Shown here piece by piece: positions 9,256 through 19,510 of a DNA stretch of 64,000 bases. A program made the translations under genes and the position numbers. Positions within the stretch are counted from its first letter, which is position 1; each line of letters opens with the position of its first letter. The notes below the pieces were generated by a model. The model made no database searches, was not told the origin of the DNA, and worked only from the letters and a program-made list of their open reading frames with translations. The stretch is from Aporrectodea caliginosa. Its lineage: Eukaryota; Annelida; Clitellata; Crassiclitellata; Lumbricidae. The stretch is taken from the NCBI GenBank assembly GCA_020284085.1, contig JACEVL010000430.1:62001-126000 (forward strand), in the 5' to 3' direction.

Positions 9256-9818
9256 TAGAGAGTGACATGGGGAGACAATCTCGTCCCCATCCCCACCCCG
9301 CACCAAGTTAGTCGTCCCCATCCCCACCCCATCCCTGGGTTTTCCCCCATCCCCGCCCCATCCCCGCAGGTTTGCTCCCCATCCCCACCCCATCCCCGCA
9401 GGTTTGCTCCCCATCCCCACCCCATCCCCTCAGGACGACATCACATTCCCCGCAAAAAGTTTACACAAATTCAAATAAAAAAATAACAGTTTTAGCTTAC
9501 AAAACTATTTGTATTGTTGACTGCATTAGTCTGTTATTATCTTATGGACAGTTTGTATTAACCAAGTCCTGACTATTTCTGACTAGTAGGCTTCAGAAAC
9601 TAATAAACTCTCCTTATCAGTTCTCAAGTTCTCAACATCACCCGGGTTTATTGCCGGCTCATTCCCCATTACCGCGGTATTACCGCGAGAGTAAACCCCA
9701 TTACCGCGGTATTGCCGCAATTTTGTCCCCGTGTGGGTATTCTACAATTGTTGTCCCCATTACCGCGGGATTTATTCGCGGTTAAAGCTTTTCTAGGAAA
9801 TTCCCATGTCACTCTCTA
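9256..9818. mobile_element. hAT-type MITE with 8-bp target duplication CTTCCCAC
   Basis: Terminal inverted repeats TAGAGAGTGACATGGG at the left and CCCATGTCACTCTCTA at the right. The 8-bp sequence CTTCCCAC is perfectly duplicated at 9248-9255 and 9819-9826. The interior is a CCCCATCCCCACCCC-rich minisatellite (9282-9445) followed by CATTACCGCGGTATT repeats. There is no transposase. ORFs in the C-rich part are low complexity. Confidence 0.95.
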
Positions 9819-10002
9819 CTTCCCACGTTGTTTCAGAACTCGCCTTTTCATAGAATCAGTTACCCTGTCTTTCTGAATTCCCCTATTGACTTTCTACTGC
9901 AGTAACTCTGAAGCTTGACTTGCACAGTGACTTTGCTCAGGAGTGACCACTGACTGTTACCTTGAGCACTGTTAAAGTAGTGCTATAGAAGTTCTTTGAT
10001 TA

Positions 10003-10075
10003 TTCATTCATTCTGAGCATTTGTGTAGTGCCCCTGCAAGATATGTACTCTGAGACACTGCCAGCCGAACTCCGG
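10003..10075 (-). repeat. Short interspersed repeat, family 2 (GCGCTATATAAAT type)
   Basis: Minus-strand reading gives a degenerate copy of GCGCCTCTGAGTAG followed by CTTGAAGGGGCGCTATATAA and AATGAATGAAT. Better copies lie at 54826-54920 (-), 38993-39060 (+), 61531-61600 (+) and 11371-11420 (+). Confidence 0.45.
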
Positions 10076-10409
10076 TGATAAGGAACCATTTTAAAATGCT
10101 TGTGAAAGGTGTATGCAGAGTTGCTAGATTAAAGAACAAAGATCTGAAGGAAGGTTATTCCTTGTGGTGGGCCCTACCACTGTTCAGATTATTCCGGTAA
10201 AGCTTGTTCTAGAAAAATGGTCCAATGCACAAGAAAGTGTGTTGTGCAATGTGCATGGTTTACTGCATGGAAGTGTTCATGCCAATCACATTGATCGGTG
10301 TTGTGAGTGGCTCACAACTCTAATTCTTAGCTTTTGAACATCATCTGACAATGCATTTCTATGTATTGGTGTTACAATACTCGAGAATTTTGTTCTTTTG
10401 TTGTTTCAG

Positions 10410-10548
10410 CATGCAAGAGATGATGAACTTGTATCCAGATCGTGTCATTACAATCCGTGGCTCAATTGAAAACATGGTGAAGGCCGAGTCGCTCATTTCG
10501 AGCAAGTTACTCGAGTGCATCGAGCGCGACATGCAACAGGCTAACATG
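10410..10548 (+). CDS. IGF2BP: IGF2BP exon: KH2 second half
   Basis: Acceptor TTGTTTCAG, donor GTAGGT. Reads MQEMMNLYPDRVITIRGSIE then NMVKAESLISSKLLECIERD and MQQANM. It corresponds to human '[35 protein letters not shown]'. One leading base completes Asn; the exon ends on a codon boundary. Confidence 0.96.
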
Positions 10549-10996
10549 GTAGGTGCTTCGATCACAGGCGATCGGTTTCGCAGATGAAAGCAGATAATAT
10601 AATGAAGATAATACATAAATACGCATACCGGTAAACTCCTGAAGGTGATATTCGAAGATATAGGAAGGTGGTATATATATAATATATGGCTATGTGAATA
10701 TGCATAAATGCAGATAATATGCGAAGATATATGACGGTGATATGATTTATATATATATTTGAGTATAAGTAAATGGAGATGACATGTGATGGTATGACAT
10801 CAAACAGAAATAAACCTGAGCTAAGAGTTCTAAGGAGCAGTTTAGTGCTTTCTGTCTACCTGTGATCTGCAGTAGCGATGCCAGTGGAACATGTTTTTAA
10901 TGGAATTATTAAGTTTAACCTTTTTTTTAGCTCATTATGCAAGCAGTTTGATGCTCTTATCTGATCATTTTGCAAGTGGAGTGTATTTCATTTCAG

Positions 10997-11113
10997 GCGC
11001 CTGGAATGATGATGTCTCCAGTGGTGTCCGGAATGCCTTTCATGCATCCAACAGGTTACGCGGGAGGAAACGGAATGTACCCGAACATGCGCAGGCCCTA
11101 CGGTCCAGCATCC
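10997..11113 (+). CDS. IGF2BP: IGF2BP exon: Met/Pro/Gly-rich KH2-KH3 linker, part 1
   Basis: Acceptor CATTTCAG, donor GTAAGT; 39 codons, phase 0 at both ends. Composition is Met, Pro and Gly rich (starts APGMMMSPVVSG, ends RRPYGPAS). Homologues have a poorly conserved hydrophobic/proline linker here. Because it is symmetrical (0,0), skipping this exon would keep the frame. Confidence 0.88.
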
Positions 11114-11370
11114 GTAAGTAACTAGTTAAAACCGCATCTCTATAGTCTTTATCTGATGAGCCATGATAAGCATAATTTAGTACATTATTAACTTACAACC
11201 TTGTGTCGTTCCTTCCAGATGTTGACCTGCTTACAGCTTGGGCTTGGTGTACCTTCGATTGATGCCTTGTGTATGCTATCCACTTCAAGCCGCCGCGTAG
11301 GGACCCTGGGCAAGTCCTTCACTCGCAATTGCTCATGCGCTTCGGCGTGAAAACTCCGATTCAGTGTCCG

Positions 11371-11420
11371 CGCTGTAGTCGGGAGCGCCTCTGAGTAGAA
11401 ATCTTGAAGGGACGCTATAA
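11371..11420 (+). repeat. Short interspersed repeat, family 2 tail
   Basis: GGGAGCGCCTCTGAGTAGAA, then CTTGAAGGGACGCTATAACA. It matches the tails at 38993 and 61531. The preceding 150 bases (11216-11370) may be its body; part of this (CTTGGTG...TTGATGCCTTGTGT) recurs near 21240-21285. Confidence 0.6.
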
Positions 11421-11936
11421 CAAGTGCTCATACATACATGCTACACACTGGTGCTATAGAAGTTATAGTATTTAGTGTTATAGTGTTATAATAGTGATAA
11501 CATGAATGCTGATATAATGTGTGGCAGAGCTTGATTTGCAAGATGTGTGTTGTAAAACGTAGCCTAGTTTTAGTGCAACCTTGTTCTGATGTTTCCGTTG
11601 TACTCGCATAGTTTTGTTTTGTAGATTAGACAGCTTTGTCATCTGCAGTTGGAAACTTAAGGTTTCAAGTTATTAATACCTTTAAGGTTGCTAGTCGGTC
11701 CTTAAGATTGCAAGTTATTCTTTTAGGTTACAAGTTAACTATAGGTTACTAGTTGGTCCTTAAGGTTATAAGTTATTTCTTAAGGTTATAAGTTGGTCCT
11801 TAAAGTTATAAGTTATTCCTTTAGGTTAAAGTTGGTTCTTAAAGTTTTAAGTTATTTGTTATGGTTTCAAGTTGGTCCTTAAGGTTTTAAGTTATTCCTT
11901 AAGGTTTCAAGTTGGTTCTTATAAGTTATTCCTTAA

Positions 11937-12681
11937 CCCTCTCACCCCTATAGCTCCACAGCAAGCGGAACGCCCACCCGATGGCCCTGAGCAAAAAGTA
12001 AATTTTGATAAAAAAAATATTATGCTATTTTTTGCATGATAACAACTTATAATTATGAAATGTGAATAGTGGCAGTTATTGGCTGTTTGCAATCAATAAA
12101 CACAGTGAGTAATCTGGCTCACTCGGTCTAAATGTAGAATTATTTACTGTCACATTGCGTATCCAACTATCTGGTGCAACATTACTGGTTGAGGTTGACG
12201 CTCGATCGGTGTGAGACTCGTGATCAGAATCATCCACGTTGCTGTCACTTTCGGTTTCCAAATTATCAGCGCTGTCACTATTACTTTCGCTGTCTAGAAT
12301 CAGCTTCCTGGCTTGTGCCAATGTAAATTGTTTTTTATTTGGTGCCTGTACGTTTGCGGACGCCTTAGCGGTGCAAGCTGCTTTTCTTTTTGGCATTATG
12401 CACTAAATTCAATGAAGTTTATCAAATAAAAATTAAATAGGCAAAACAAACACTGCTTACCAACATCAATGGCCACTGACCTTACTACATGTTCAACGTC
12501 ACTTCAACGTCACTTCCGGTTGAAAATTAAATAGTAAGTAAACCAATAAGCCATAGTAAAACAAAAGCCACTATAATGGCCTTACGGGGATACGGTTTAT
12601 ATGTTGAAGCCTCTATAGCGGCTTTACGGGTATTTGTCAAAGACCACCAAGCCGCTATAGCGGCTATACGGGGCAAGAGGG
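11937..12681. mobile_element. Non-autonomous piggyBac element
   Basis: Flanked by TTAA at 11933-11936 and 12682-12685. Ends CCCTCTCACCCC and GGGGCAAGAGGG form imperfect terminal inverted repeats starting with CCC, as in piggyBac. Subterminal CTATAGCGGCT repeats occur on the right side. It carries a short ORF on the minus strand resembling a transposase N-terminus. At 745 bp it is far too short for a full transposase (about 550-600 residues). Confidence 0.92.
12076..12396 (-). pseudogene. piggyBac transposase N-terminal remnant
   Basis: A 106-residue ORF reading away from the right end of the piggyBac element. It starts MPKRKAACTAKA and continues with FTLAQARKLIL and an Asp/Ser/Glu-rich stretch. 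PiggyBac transposases usually begin with a basic patch followed by an acidic, Ser/Asp-rich region. No catalytic DDD core is present. It is inside the KH2-KH3 linker intron on the opposite strand to IGF2BP. Confidence 0.6.
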
Positions 12682-13169
12682 TTAAGTTTCAAGTTGTTCC
12701 TTAAGGTTGTAAGTTATTCTTTAAGGGTACAAGTTGGTTCTTAAGGTTATAATTAATTCCTTTAGGTTACAAGTTGGTCCTTAAAGTTATAAGTTATTCG
12801 TTATGGTTTCAGGTTGATCCTTAAGGTTGTATTAAAGTGATTCCTGAAGGTTTCGAGTTGGTTCTTACAAGTTATTTCTTAAGGTTTCAAGTTGGTTCTT
12901 AAAGTTATAAGTTATTCTTTAAGGTTACAAGTACAAGCCTTAAGGTTGCAGGTTATTCCATTAGGTTACAAGTTGGTCCCTAGGGTTACAGTCTATTCCT
13001 GTAGGTTACAGGTTGATCTTTAACCTATTACCCAGAGTCTTTTTTCCTGAAATTGAGTAAATTGACAGTACACAGTAGAACAACAAACATGCAACAAGGG
13101 TTACCGTTAAGTATAGGTTTATGCTTTCTAAATCAGCACACTTCTGGCTCTGAATGTTTATCGTACTGT

Positions 13170-13587
13170 CAGTGGCGTACGGAGCTTAAATGCCTCCCGG
13201 GGCGACGGCCAAAAATGCCGCCCTTGGCACTAAATTTCTGATGACTTTTTTTTGCTTTCCTCTCTTTTTTTCAAAAACAGAATCCTCTCCTCCCCGTGCA
13301 AGACTCATACTCATGTACTATTCTACTATACTATAATTGTCAGAAGCCGCCCTGTCCTGCGCCCGGGGCCCCCCCGCCCCCTCATTACGCCACTGTATGC
13401 TATTTATTACATAATTTTTCTTCCTTTCCTTCCTTCTTTGTCTACTTTTATTACTTTCTCTTATACTTTTCAATTTTGTCTGCATTCACTCCTTCTTTTA
13501 TTTTTCTTCAACCCTATTTTGCCGCCCCTGCTCAAGTGCCGCCAGGGGCGACTCGCCCCCTCTGCCCCCCCGTACGGTACGCCACTG
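13170..13587. mobile_element. hAT-type MITE with target duplication CGTACTGT
   Basis: Ends CAGTGGCGTAC and GTACGCCACTG are perfect inverted repeats. CGTACTGT is duplicated at 13162-13169 and 13588-13595. The interior is pyrimidine rich with GCCGCCC-type patches; a second ACGCCACTG at about 13386 suggests an internal rearrangement. ORFs across it are low complexity. Confidence 0.95.
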
Positions 13588-13875
13588 CGTACTGTGAAGG
13601 AAAGTTGACTTATCTAGCAGCCTTACGACAGATTGAAGTATTGAAATCATCAATTACATTGACTTGTTTGTTAGTGAATTTCTATATAGATTTGCTCACA
13701 GTACTCTAGATAAGTCTTGAAACAGCAAGCTGCAGCTCTCATTAATTCCTTATGTACACTGTTGTACAGTCAGCAGAGCACAGACGTTAGTCCTTGGTGT
13801 CATCATCCCAACTCGTGACAGTTTTCTTTCAGGGTGACTGTCCTCAGTGCTTACATTGCCCTTCTGTCGTCAGGC

Positions 13876-15388
13876 TAGACCCTAAGCCGTAATTTTTTAA
13901 AAATACAGCTGGCTGATCAAAAAATTCGGCTGATAGCCGGCTTAGCCACATTTACGCGTAAAACCAGAATTACGGCTGGAATTCGGCTAACCACAAACAA
14001 ATTTGGCTTAAATATGGCTCAACATTCTTTAAACATAACGTACAGCATTCAAGTGTCAACTAAACATGAACATTAAAACAAATTACTTTATTTTGAAAAA
14101 TAATATAAATTCATGCACTGTTTTTCTCTAAAAGAGCAACATTTCTATTAGTGTATAATTGTCGTGGACAAAATGTCTTGTGCAGACAAAGTTCAAATTT
14201 GCTATTGACAATTAAACCCATAGACTCTGTAAGGGAAACATGCATGCAGTTCACTGGGACAGATGTTTCAGATGATGACAGGGAAGATGAGCAACTTGGC
14301 TCATTACTGGAAAGTGTCCAGGCATTTGCACTTGGCATTACTTTCCCAGAACGGCAGCACATCATCACAGGCGAGGTTCCTTCATGTCACGTAGCTAGCA
14401 ATTTCAACAGCAACCTGCAACATCAAACCATATAAAGTCTATTAGCAGACACAAGTTTGATGACCATATTAAAATGGCTCTGTATGTCAACATGGACAAA
14501 CAGTCATAATTGAGTATAATTTACTGCAACAAAGAATAATAAACATAACCTCCAACTCTCAATCTCAATCTGCAGCTCATTTTAAAGAAAACCTACATAA
14601 TGCAGCTATTTTATTTACCTACACCAGTAAAATGACTGTTATTAAAATAATATTACATAATATTAAAACTCTGAATTTATGGCAATCTTCTTAGTGTTCA
14701 GCAAATTGGAAATTCATGTATCTGAACATGGTAATGTTCAATTTAACCCAGCCAAAATCAACATCGCCGCCAAACGGGCAAAGACTTTGTAAAGCACAAT
14801 TATTAGTAACCTGTAATTTGCTTAACCACAAATGTACATGAGCTTTTAGAAGGTAGCGCTAAATAAGCACTTCATGTCCAAAATGCAAAATTCTTCACTG
14901 ATTCTGATTGATCTTAGAGCGCATAATTTATTATACACTGTCACGTTAAAATCAATAACAGTTTCGTACGTAATAATTCTTATGATTTTTACCTTTAGCC
15001 TTCCTGCTGATTCAAATCGTTTGCTCATGCTGAAATCGCAAATTTCTTCATAAGAAATTACTTCTGAAATTTAGTTAAATGACAGTTTATCCGTCGATAC
15101 GAATATAAAAGGGCGATATTTCCGCTAGTTAGACCATCGTTGAGTTTGGCTATAGAGCAAAGACGTATAATAACAGGATGGTAACTCTTCGACCTGACGT
15201 CGTATTCCACACTTTATTAGCTAGACCTCTGGCGGTAAGAAATCGGCAAGACTTGTTTACGTACGCCGAAAATAAGCCTAGAAATATTCCGCGGCTAATT
15301 ATTAAATAAATTTGGCGGCTGATGGCGGATTTTCGGCGTGACCAAAATTTTCGGCGAAGGCGGCGGACGGCGGCGGCTTAGGGGTCTA
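13876..15388. mobile_element. hAT-type element with target duplication CGTCAGGC
   Basis: Ends TAGACCCTAAGCCG and CGGCTTAGGGGTCTA (one-base indel), flanked by CGTCAGGC at 13868-13875 and 15389-15396. Subterminal regions are rich in CGGCTRA and GGCGGC motifs. An ORF at 14151-14435 (+) contains an acidic stretch (DVSDDDREDEQ) but I see no transposase motif. At 1.5 kb it is probably non-autonomous. Confidence 0.93.
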
Positions 15389-15566
15389 CGTCAGGCTGAC
15401 CCATTACTTTTACCAGACTGTTAGAAGTGCCATAATGGTGCTAGAGAAGAATGGCAGTATAGAAGTTCTGAGATTTGATTAAGGGGCAGATTGTTTGACA
15501 ATTAGGTCAAAAGGTTCTTATGCTGTACCTTAGGATTCCAGTTGTTTGAACTGTTTGTGTTTCCAG

Positions 15567-15752
15567 ATGCCTGCCGGTCCAAACATGTATCCTCCCTCCG
15601 TGTACAATGCTCCTGGTGGTGGTGGATCGCCGATGATGGCGTCTGGTGAGATGTGCCAGATCAGCGTTCCAAACGCCGTTGTCGGCGCCATCATTGGTGC
15701 TGGTGGGTCCATCATCAAGCAGATCATGCAGGATTCCAATGCCCACGTTACA
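15567..15752 (+). CDS. IGF2BP: IGF2BP exon: linker part 2 and KH3 first half
   Basis: Acceptor TTTCCAG, donor GTAAGT; 62 codons, phase 0 at both ends. Starts MPAGPNMYPPSVYNAPGGGG and enters KH3 with ISVPNAVVGAIIGAGGSIIK then QIMQDSNAHVT. The GxxG loop is GAGG, whereas human KH3 has GKKG and fly GTRG, so the basic residue in the loop is missing. Confidence 0.95.
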
Positions 15753-15809
15753 GTAAGTGGCTGATGGGTTGAGGAGTGTACTGTTTACCAATTAGATTTG
15801 TGTACCAGA

Positions 15810-16100
15810 ACAGCTTTGTGACATGTAGTGTACATTCTGGATCCTAATCTGAGGGCAATTTGTCACAAGTACTGCATAGGTTCGATCTTCTAATGAAGAC
15901 TAAATTTGTTACGTGTAGTGTACATATTCTATCCTTTTCAAAGGACTATTTGTTACATTTGGTGTAAAGGTTCAATCCTATTGTGAGGCCTTTTTGTTAC
16001 AAGTAGTGTAAAGGTTCGATCCTATTGTGAGGACAATTTGTTACAAGTATAAATTTGATCCGTTGATGAGGACACTTTGTTCCTAGTAACTTTCAGATTT
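15810..16100. repeat. Degenerate ~55-bp minisatellite
   Basis: About six imperfect copies built on TTTGTTACAAGTAGTGTA and GGTTCGATCCTATTGTGAGG. The B-box-like GGTTCGATCC recurs in several copies, so the unit may derive from a tRNA-like fragment. It lies in the intron inside KH3. Confidence 0.75.
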
Positions 16101-16396
16101 GATATTCTCGCCATGTTGCAACGTCTTGTCAACAGGAATTATAATCCTTGAATCCCAAGAAATTCATAATACTGTCCCCACATTCTTGTGCTCCACTTAA
16201 ACCTTCGTTGACCTATCATCATCGTGTAATGCGGATTTAAATAGGCAGCCAAATATGTTCATTTTTTCTTTCTTTCTTTTTTGTCCTTTAATAGACCAAT
16301 TTGCTGGCCACTTTTTCGTGTACAACCAATGTAGTGGTGTAAAAAATTGTTAAACAATGTAGTTCTCGTGAACTAATATCTTTGTTTTGACTGAAG

Positions 16397-16483
16397 GTTG
16401 AACCAAAGAGAGAGGACGATGCGTCGAATCCGAATACCGAACGCGTCGTCACGATTCGCGGCAGTACAGATGCCTGCTGGAAG
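16397..16483 (+). CDS. IGF2BP: IGF2BP exon: KH3 middle
   Basis: Acceptor TTTTGACTGAAG (weak pyrimidine tract), donor GTTAGA; 29 codons. Reads VEPKREDDASNPNTERVVTI then RGSTDACWK. It corresponds to the family stretch ending 'R.V.I.G.PE..WKAQ'. It is 0,0 phase, but skipping it would break KH3. Confidence 0.93.
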
Positions 16484-17336
16484 GTTAGAGACATCCAGTG
16501 ACTTTTATTTGCACCTTCATCATATCTAATCCAATAACTTCTATAGGACCGTTATCGTGATGCACAAGGCCTCAATCAATGGTCGCTTCATATAATTGAG
16601 AAAGATATTCTGTTGGAGAAGCACAGTTGATAGCGAATTGGTTAGGAAATCAGATAATCGGGTTACTTTGGGTAAGCAAGTTGAAAGGCTTCAATACTCA
16701 TGTAACAATTTGAAAGTTTATGTAGTCTGCTGGAGAATACCACTTGAAATCAGTGGTACACACCATGTTGTCATAAAAACAAAAGTATCTGACCTTTCTA
16801 TTCCTTAATTTGCCCTCTTCGTTGCTGGGAAGTGCAAATGGGACATACGAAAAAAACCTATTTTAATCACGTATATAATAAGATTCCAGTAAAACTCGTA
16901 TTAAATTATTGATGCGAGAAGAGATGATGAAAGTGTAAAGCATTACTTTTAAAATCTTGAGTAAACGAACAGCAAAGCATATTGCTAATGCTAATACCTT
17001 ACGACCACAATGTCACGTCTGCTCCCTGCCTCTTGCAGACAATCTAATGCTTAAAACTTTTCTAATCACAATGTTATACACTTTAATTAAGATGTCTGTA
17101 CACCAGAGTGCAGTTATTCAACTGGTATAATAAAGATTTATGTGATAAAATTCCAGTAAACCTTGGAATTACTTACTGCTATTTACTGTTTGGAAAGAAA
17201 GATAAGTTACGATTAGAAATGTTATCAATAGAACATCAGACGTCCTCCTTGGGACCAAATGCATGCCATCCTTGTCTTGTAACACGTTCCTCATCAATCC
17301 AATTCTAAGAGTTGATCTTGGCAATCCGTTGCACAG
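16484..17336 (+). other. Intron without recognised features
   Basis: AT-rich sequence between the KH3 and KH4 exons. I see no ORF of note, no SINE head and no terminal inverted repeat with duplicated flanks. Confidence 0.6.
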
Positions 17337-17576
17337 GCGAGCTACTTCATCTTCGAGAAGGTGAAGGGCGAAGGCGCCGGCGGCCACGACGATGTGAGAC
17401 TTCGAACGGCGATCAAGATTCCGAAGTCGATGGTCGGCCGCGTCATCGGAAAGAGCGGAAAGAACGTGCGAGAGATCCAGCGCATGACTGGTGCTAACAT
17501 CAAGCTGCCTGAGGATCAGACGATCCAGGGCGACGAGGTGCTCGTCGAGGTCTTTGGAAACTTCATGGCAATCCAG
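17337..17576 (+). CDS. IGF2BP: IGF2BP exon: KH3 end and KH4
   Basis: Acceptor GTTGCACAG, donor GTGAGG; 80 codons, the largest exon here. It starts ASYFIFEKVKGEGAGGHDDV, then TAIKIPKSMVGRVIGKSGKN and VREIQRMTGANIKLPEDQTI, ending VFGNFMAIQ. The KH4 loop GKSG is intact. It matches family KH4 ('VGRVIGKGG..V.ELQ..T.A.V..P.DQ'). Confidence 0.97.
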
Positions 17577-17979
17577 GTGAGGCTTTCTTCAGACATTTCT
17601 TTTCCTTCAAATGACGAAATTTTTAGGGAACTTTTTGCTCGTTTTAATAGTAATAAATTAGTTCTGTACGTGTTTGGGCAATTTTTTTGATTGAATGCAT
17701 ACCTGTCAAACTTGTGGAAATGCTCCTGATGAGCTTCTATGTGGCTTGGAAAATTACGTATAACCCTGATCTCTTAACCCTTACAGGTCTTTTTAACCTT
17801 CATGTTTTAACTTTCCCTTTACATATTTTGACACTTGCTCCTTCGCTGTTTCTTTTTTACTATTGCAGTTTAAACTTACATTTATCATAGTTAATGCTTA
17901 TCTTTTTACCTTTAACCATTTTCTTTTTGCATTTCCTTTCTTGCCAATTAAAATCGTTTCATGATAATTTCTCTGTCAG

Positions 17980-18129
17980 GGTGCTCACAATCGGATTCGT
18001 GCTCTCGTCAGTCAGGGCGTCCAAGCGATGAACGGTCCGATGATGCCGCCTCCGCCTCCTTCCCAGCAGATGGCACCACCAGTGCACGGGCGCCGAGGAA
18101 TGCCACCGCCCGAACCGGTGCAGTGCTGA
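17980..18129 (+). CDS. IGF2BP: IGF2BP last coding exon: KH4 C-terminal helix and Pro-rich tail
   Basis: Acceptor CTCTGTCAG. Reads GAHNRIRALVSQGVQAMNGP, then a tail with MMPPPPPSQQ and ends PPPEPVQC, stop TGA. The family helix 'AQRKIRDIL' aligns with AHNRIRALV. The tail is Pro/Met/Gln rich and of variable type in the family. Confidence 0.95.
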   Translation, partial: GAHNRIRALVSQGVQAMNGPMMPPPPPSQQMAPPVHGRRGMPPPEPVQC

Positions 18130-18369
18130 CGTCAGGAGTGGCAGGACGACGGCACTGCCGAAGAAGATTTCTAGATGTCGAAACGGGAGAAGTGCTGCGG
18201 AAACTGGGGAAGATCTGGAAGGGACGGACAGATATTTTGGAGGAGAGAGAGCGAGAGAATTAGGGAAAAGAGGGACGCAACGGAAGTCGGAATTCTATCA
18301 AGAAAATCATGAGAAGCGTTAGACTTTGATACAGTATTACAGCTCGACGCAGGGATGGACTGATGCTAC

Positions 18370-19510
18370 ATTATATGGATATACATACAAACATCATATA
18401 TATATATATACATAGATATATACACATATGTATATATATGTACGTATATCTATATGCCCATGCAATTTATATTGCATGAGATATATGTGTATATATGTAA
18501 CAGAAATCATGTATACATTGCTATATATATGTGTGTATATATATATATATATGCCTTTGTGTATGTGTTTGTATGTATTAAGGGTATTTATAGATATATT
18601 TTTATGTATTATCCACCTGAGCATGTATGTATAAACATATCTGAGCAGGCATGTTTTATAATATACGATGCAATAGATTTTTGCATATATATACATGCAT
18701 ACATACAGTATACATGTGCATTTTGTGTATGCACGTGTGTGTGTACAGAATGTATATACTGGTAATGATGTATATTTATATATTTTGTATATATACGGAC
18801 ATCGTGTACATACATATATACATGGCATATATAAATATATCTTTTGTTTATTTTCTAGCGTCTATAGCTGTATATTTATATATTTATTAATGGACTAAAT
18901 ATACATGTACGTCAAACCGTAAATATATGTATACTTGTAATATGCATTTATGTATGTGTGCGAGTATGTGTGTGTATATAGATATGTATATGCATGCTTA
19001 TACATATGTATAAATATAAATGGGATGATCTGTTGTAAAAGTAGTGTCATTTGGCCGATTTCAATCGAGATGCTGGGATATTTATTATGAAATTTGACTA
19101 AGGTTGTACGACTTCTAGTTCTCTACATGGCCGGCTCATTTTATAACAGCCACTGCATTTATGTATATATCAGTATATGTATATCTTGATGTATGTATAT
19201 ATCATTGACATATATATATATATATATGTACATGTATATATATATGTGGTCGTGTGACTTGGATGTGTCTTTTATGTCAACGTGTCGAACACTGCCTTCT
19301 GATATACAGAGCACACACACACACGCAAGAGCATGCACTTCTAGGAAACGTACTATATCGGCAAATCCTGCATATTTTACGTAAATACGATATAGTTCTC
19401 GTGTGTGCATTTGTGGACATGTGTATATGTTTTATATGTTTTTATGTATAAATATATATAAATATGTGTGTGTGTGTGGATGTGGTTTGTACTGTATGAC
19501 ACGGAGTATA
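18370..19510 (+). repeat. TA/TGTA-rich microsatellite block after the stop codon
   Basis: An irregular mixture of TATATA, TGTATATA and TGTACATA steps for about 1.1 kb, interrupted at 19020-19150 by unique sequence. In RNA sense it supplies many UGUANAUA-like motifs. All ORFs here, on both strands, are Tyr/Ile/Cys-rich microsatellite translations. Confidence 0.85.

Larger units (their letters stand above)
11640..13030. repeat. Minisatellite GGTTACAAGTTGGTCCTTAA, split by a piggyBac insertion
   Basis: About 20-22-bp units built from TTAAGGTTATAAGTT and GGTCCTTAAGG occupy 11640-11932 and resume at 12686-13030. The repeat is rich in TTAA, the piggyBac target, and the element at 11937-12681 sits in one of these TTAA sites. 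Confidence 0.85.
879..18129 (+). other. IGF2BP: IGF2BP/Imp gene, 3' portion (13 exons, 5' partial)
   Basis: Spliced gene for an IGF2 mRNA-binding protein homologue (IMP/VICKZ family). These proteins bind mRNAs in the cytoplasm and control their localisation, stability and translation. Thirteen exons with GT-AG borders join in phase to about 495 residues ending at TGA 18127-18129. Order: end of RRM2, low-complexity linker, KH1 (GKKG loop), KH2 (GKEG), Met/Pro/Gly linker, KH3 (GAGG), KH4 (GKSG), proline-rich tail. Family-diagnostic stretches include VDVHGKENSG and ENCSNACKEILNVMQQEA in KH1 and TKITVS in KH2. The usual family layout is two RRMs plus four KH domains, so RRM1 and the first half of RRM2 lie upstream of position 1. 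The exons are small (43-240 nt) and the introns are loaded with transposons. The family assignment is strong. Exact splice borders are my reading of consensus sites and phase. Confidence 0.93.

Noticed and set aside
9163..9486. Gly/Met/Trp or Pro/His-rich ORFs on both strands
   Set aside because: They lie in the CCCCATCCCCACC repeat inside a hAT MITE.
13252..13709. Overlapping ORFs of 118 and 137 residues
   Set aside because: They cross the border of the 13170-13587 hAT MITE and are pyrimidine-tract translations.
18394..18828. 144-residue minus-strand ORF after the IGF2BP stop
   Set aside because: Tyr/Ile/Cys-rich product of TATA/TGTA microsatellite.
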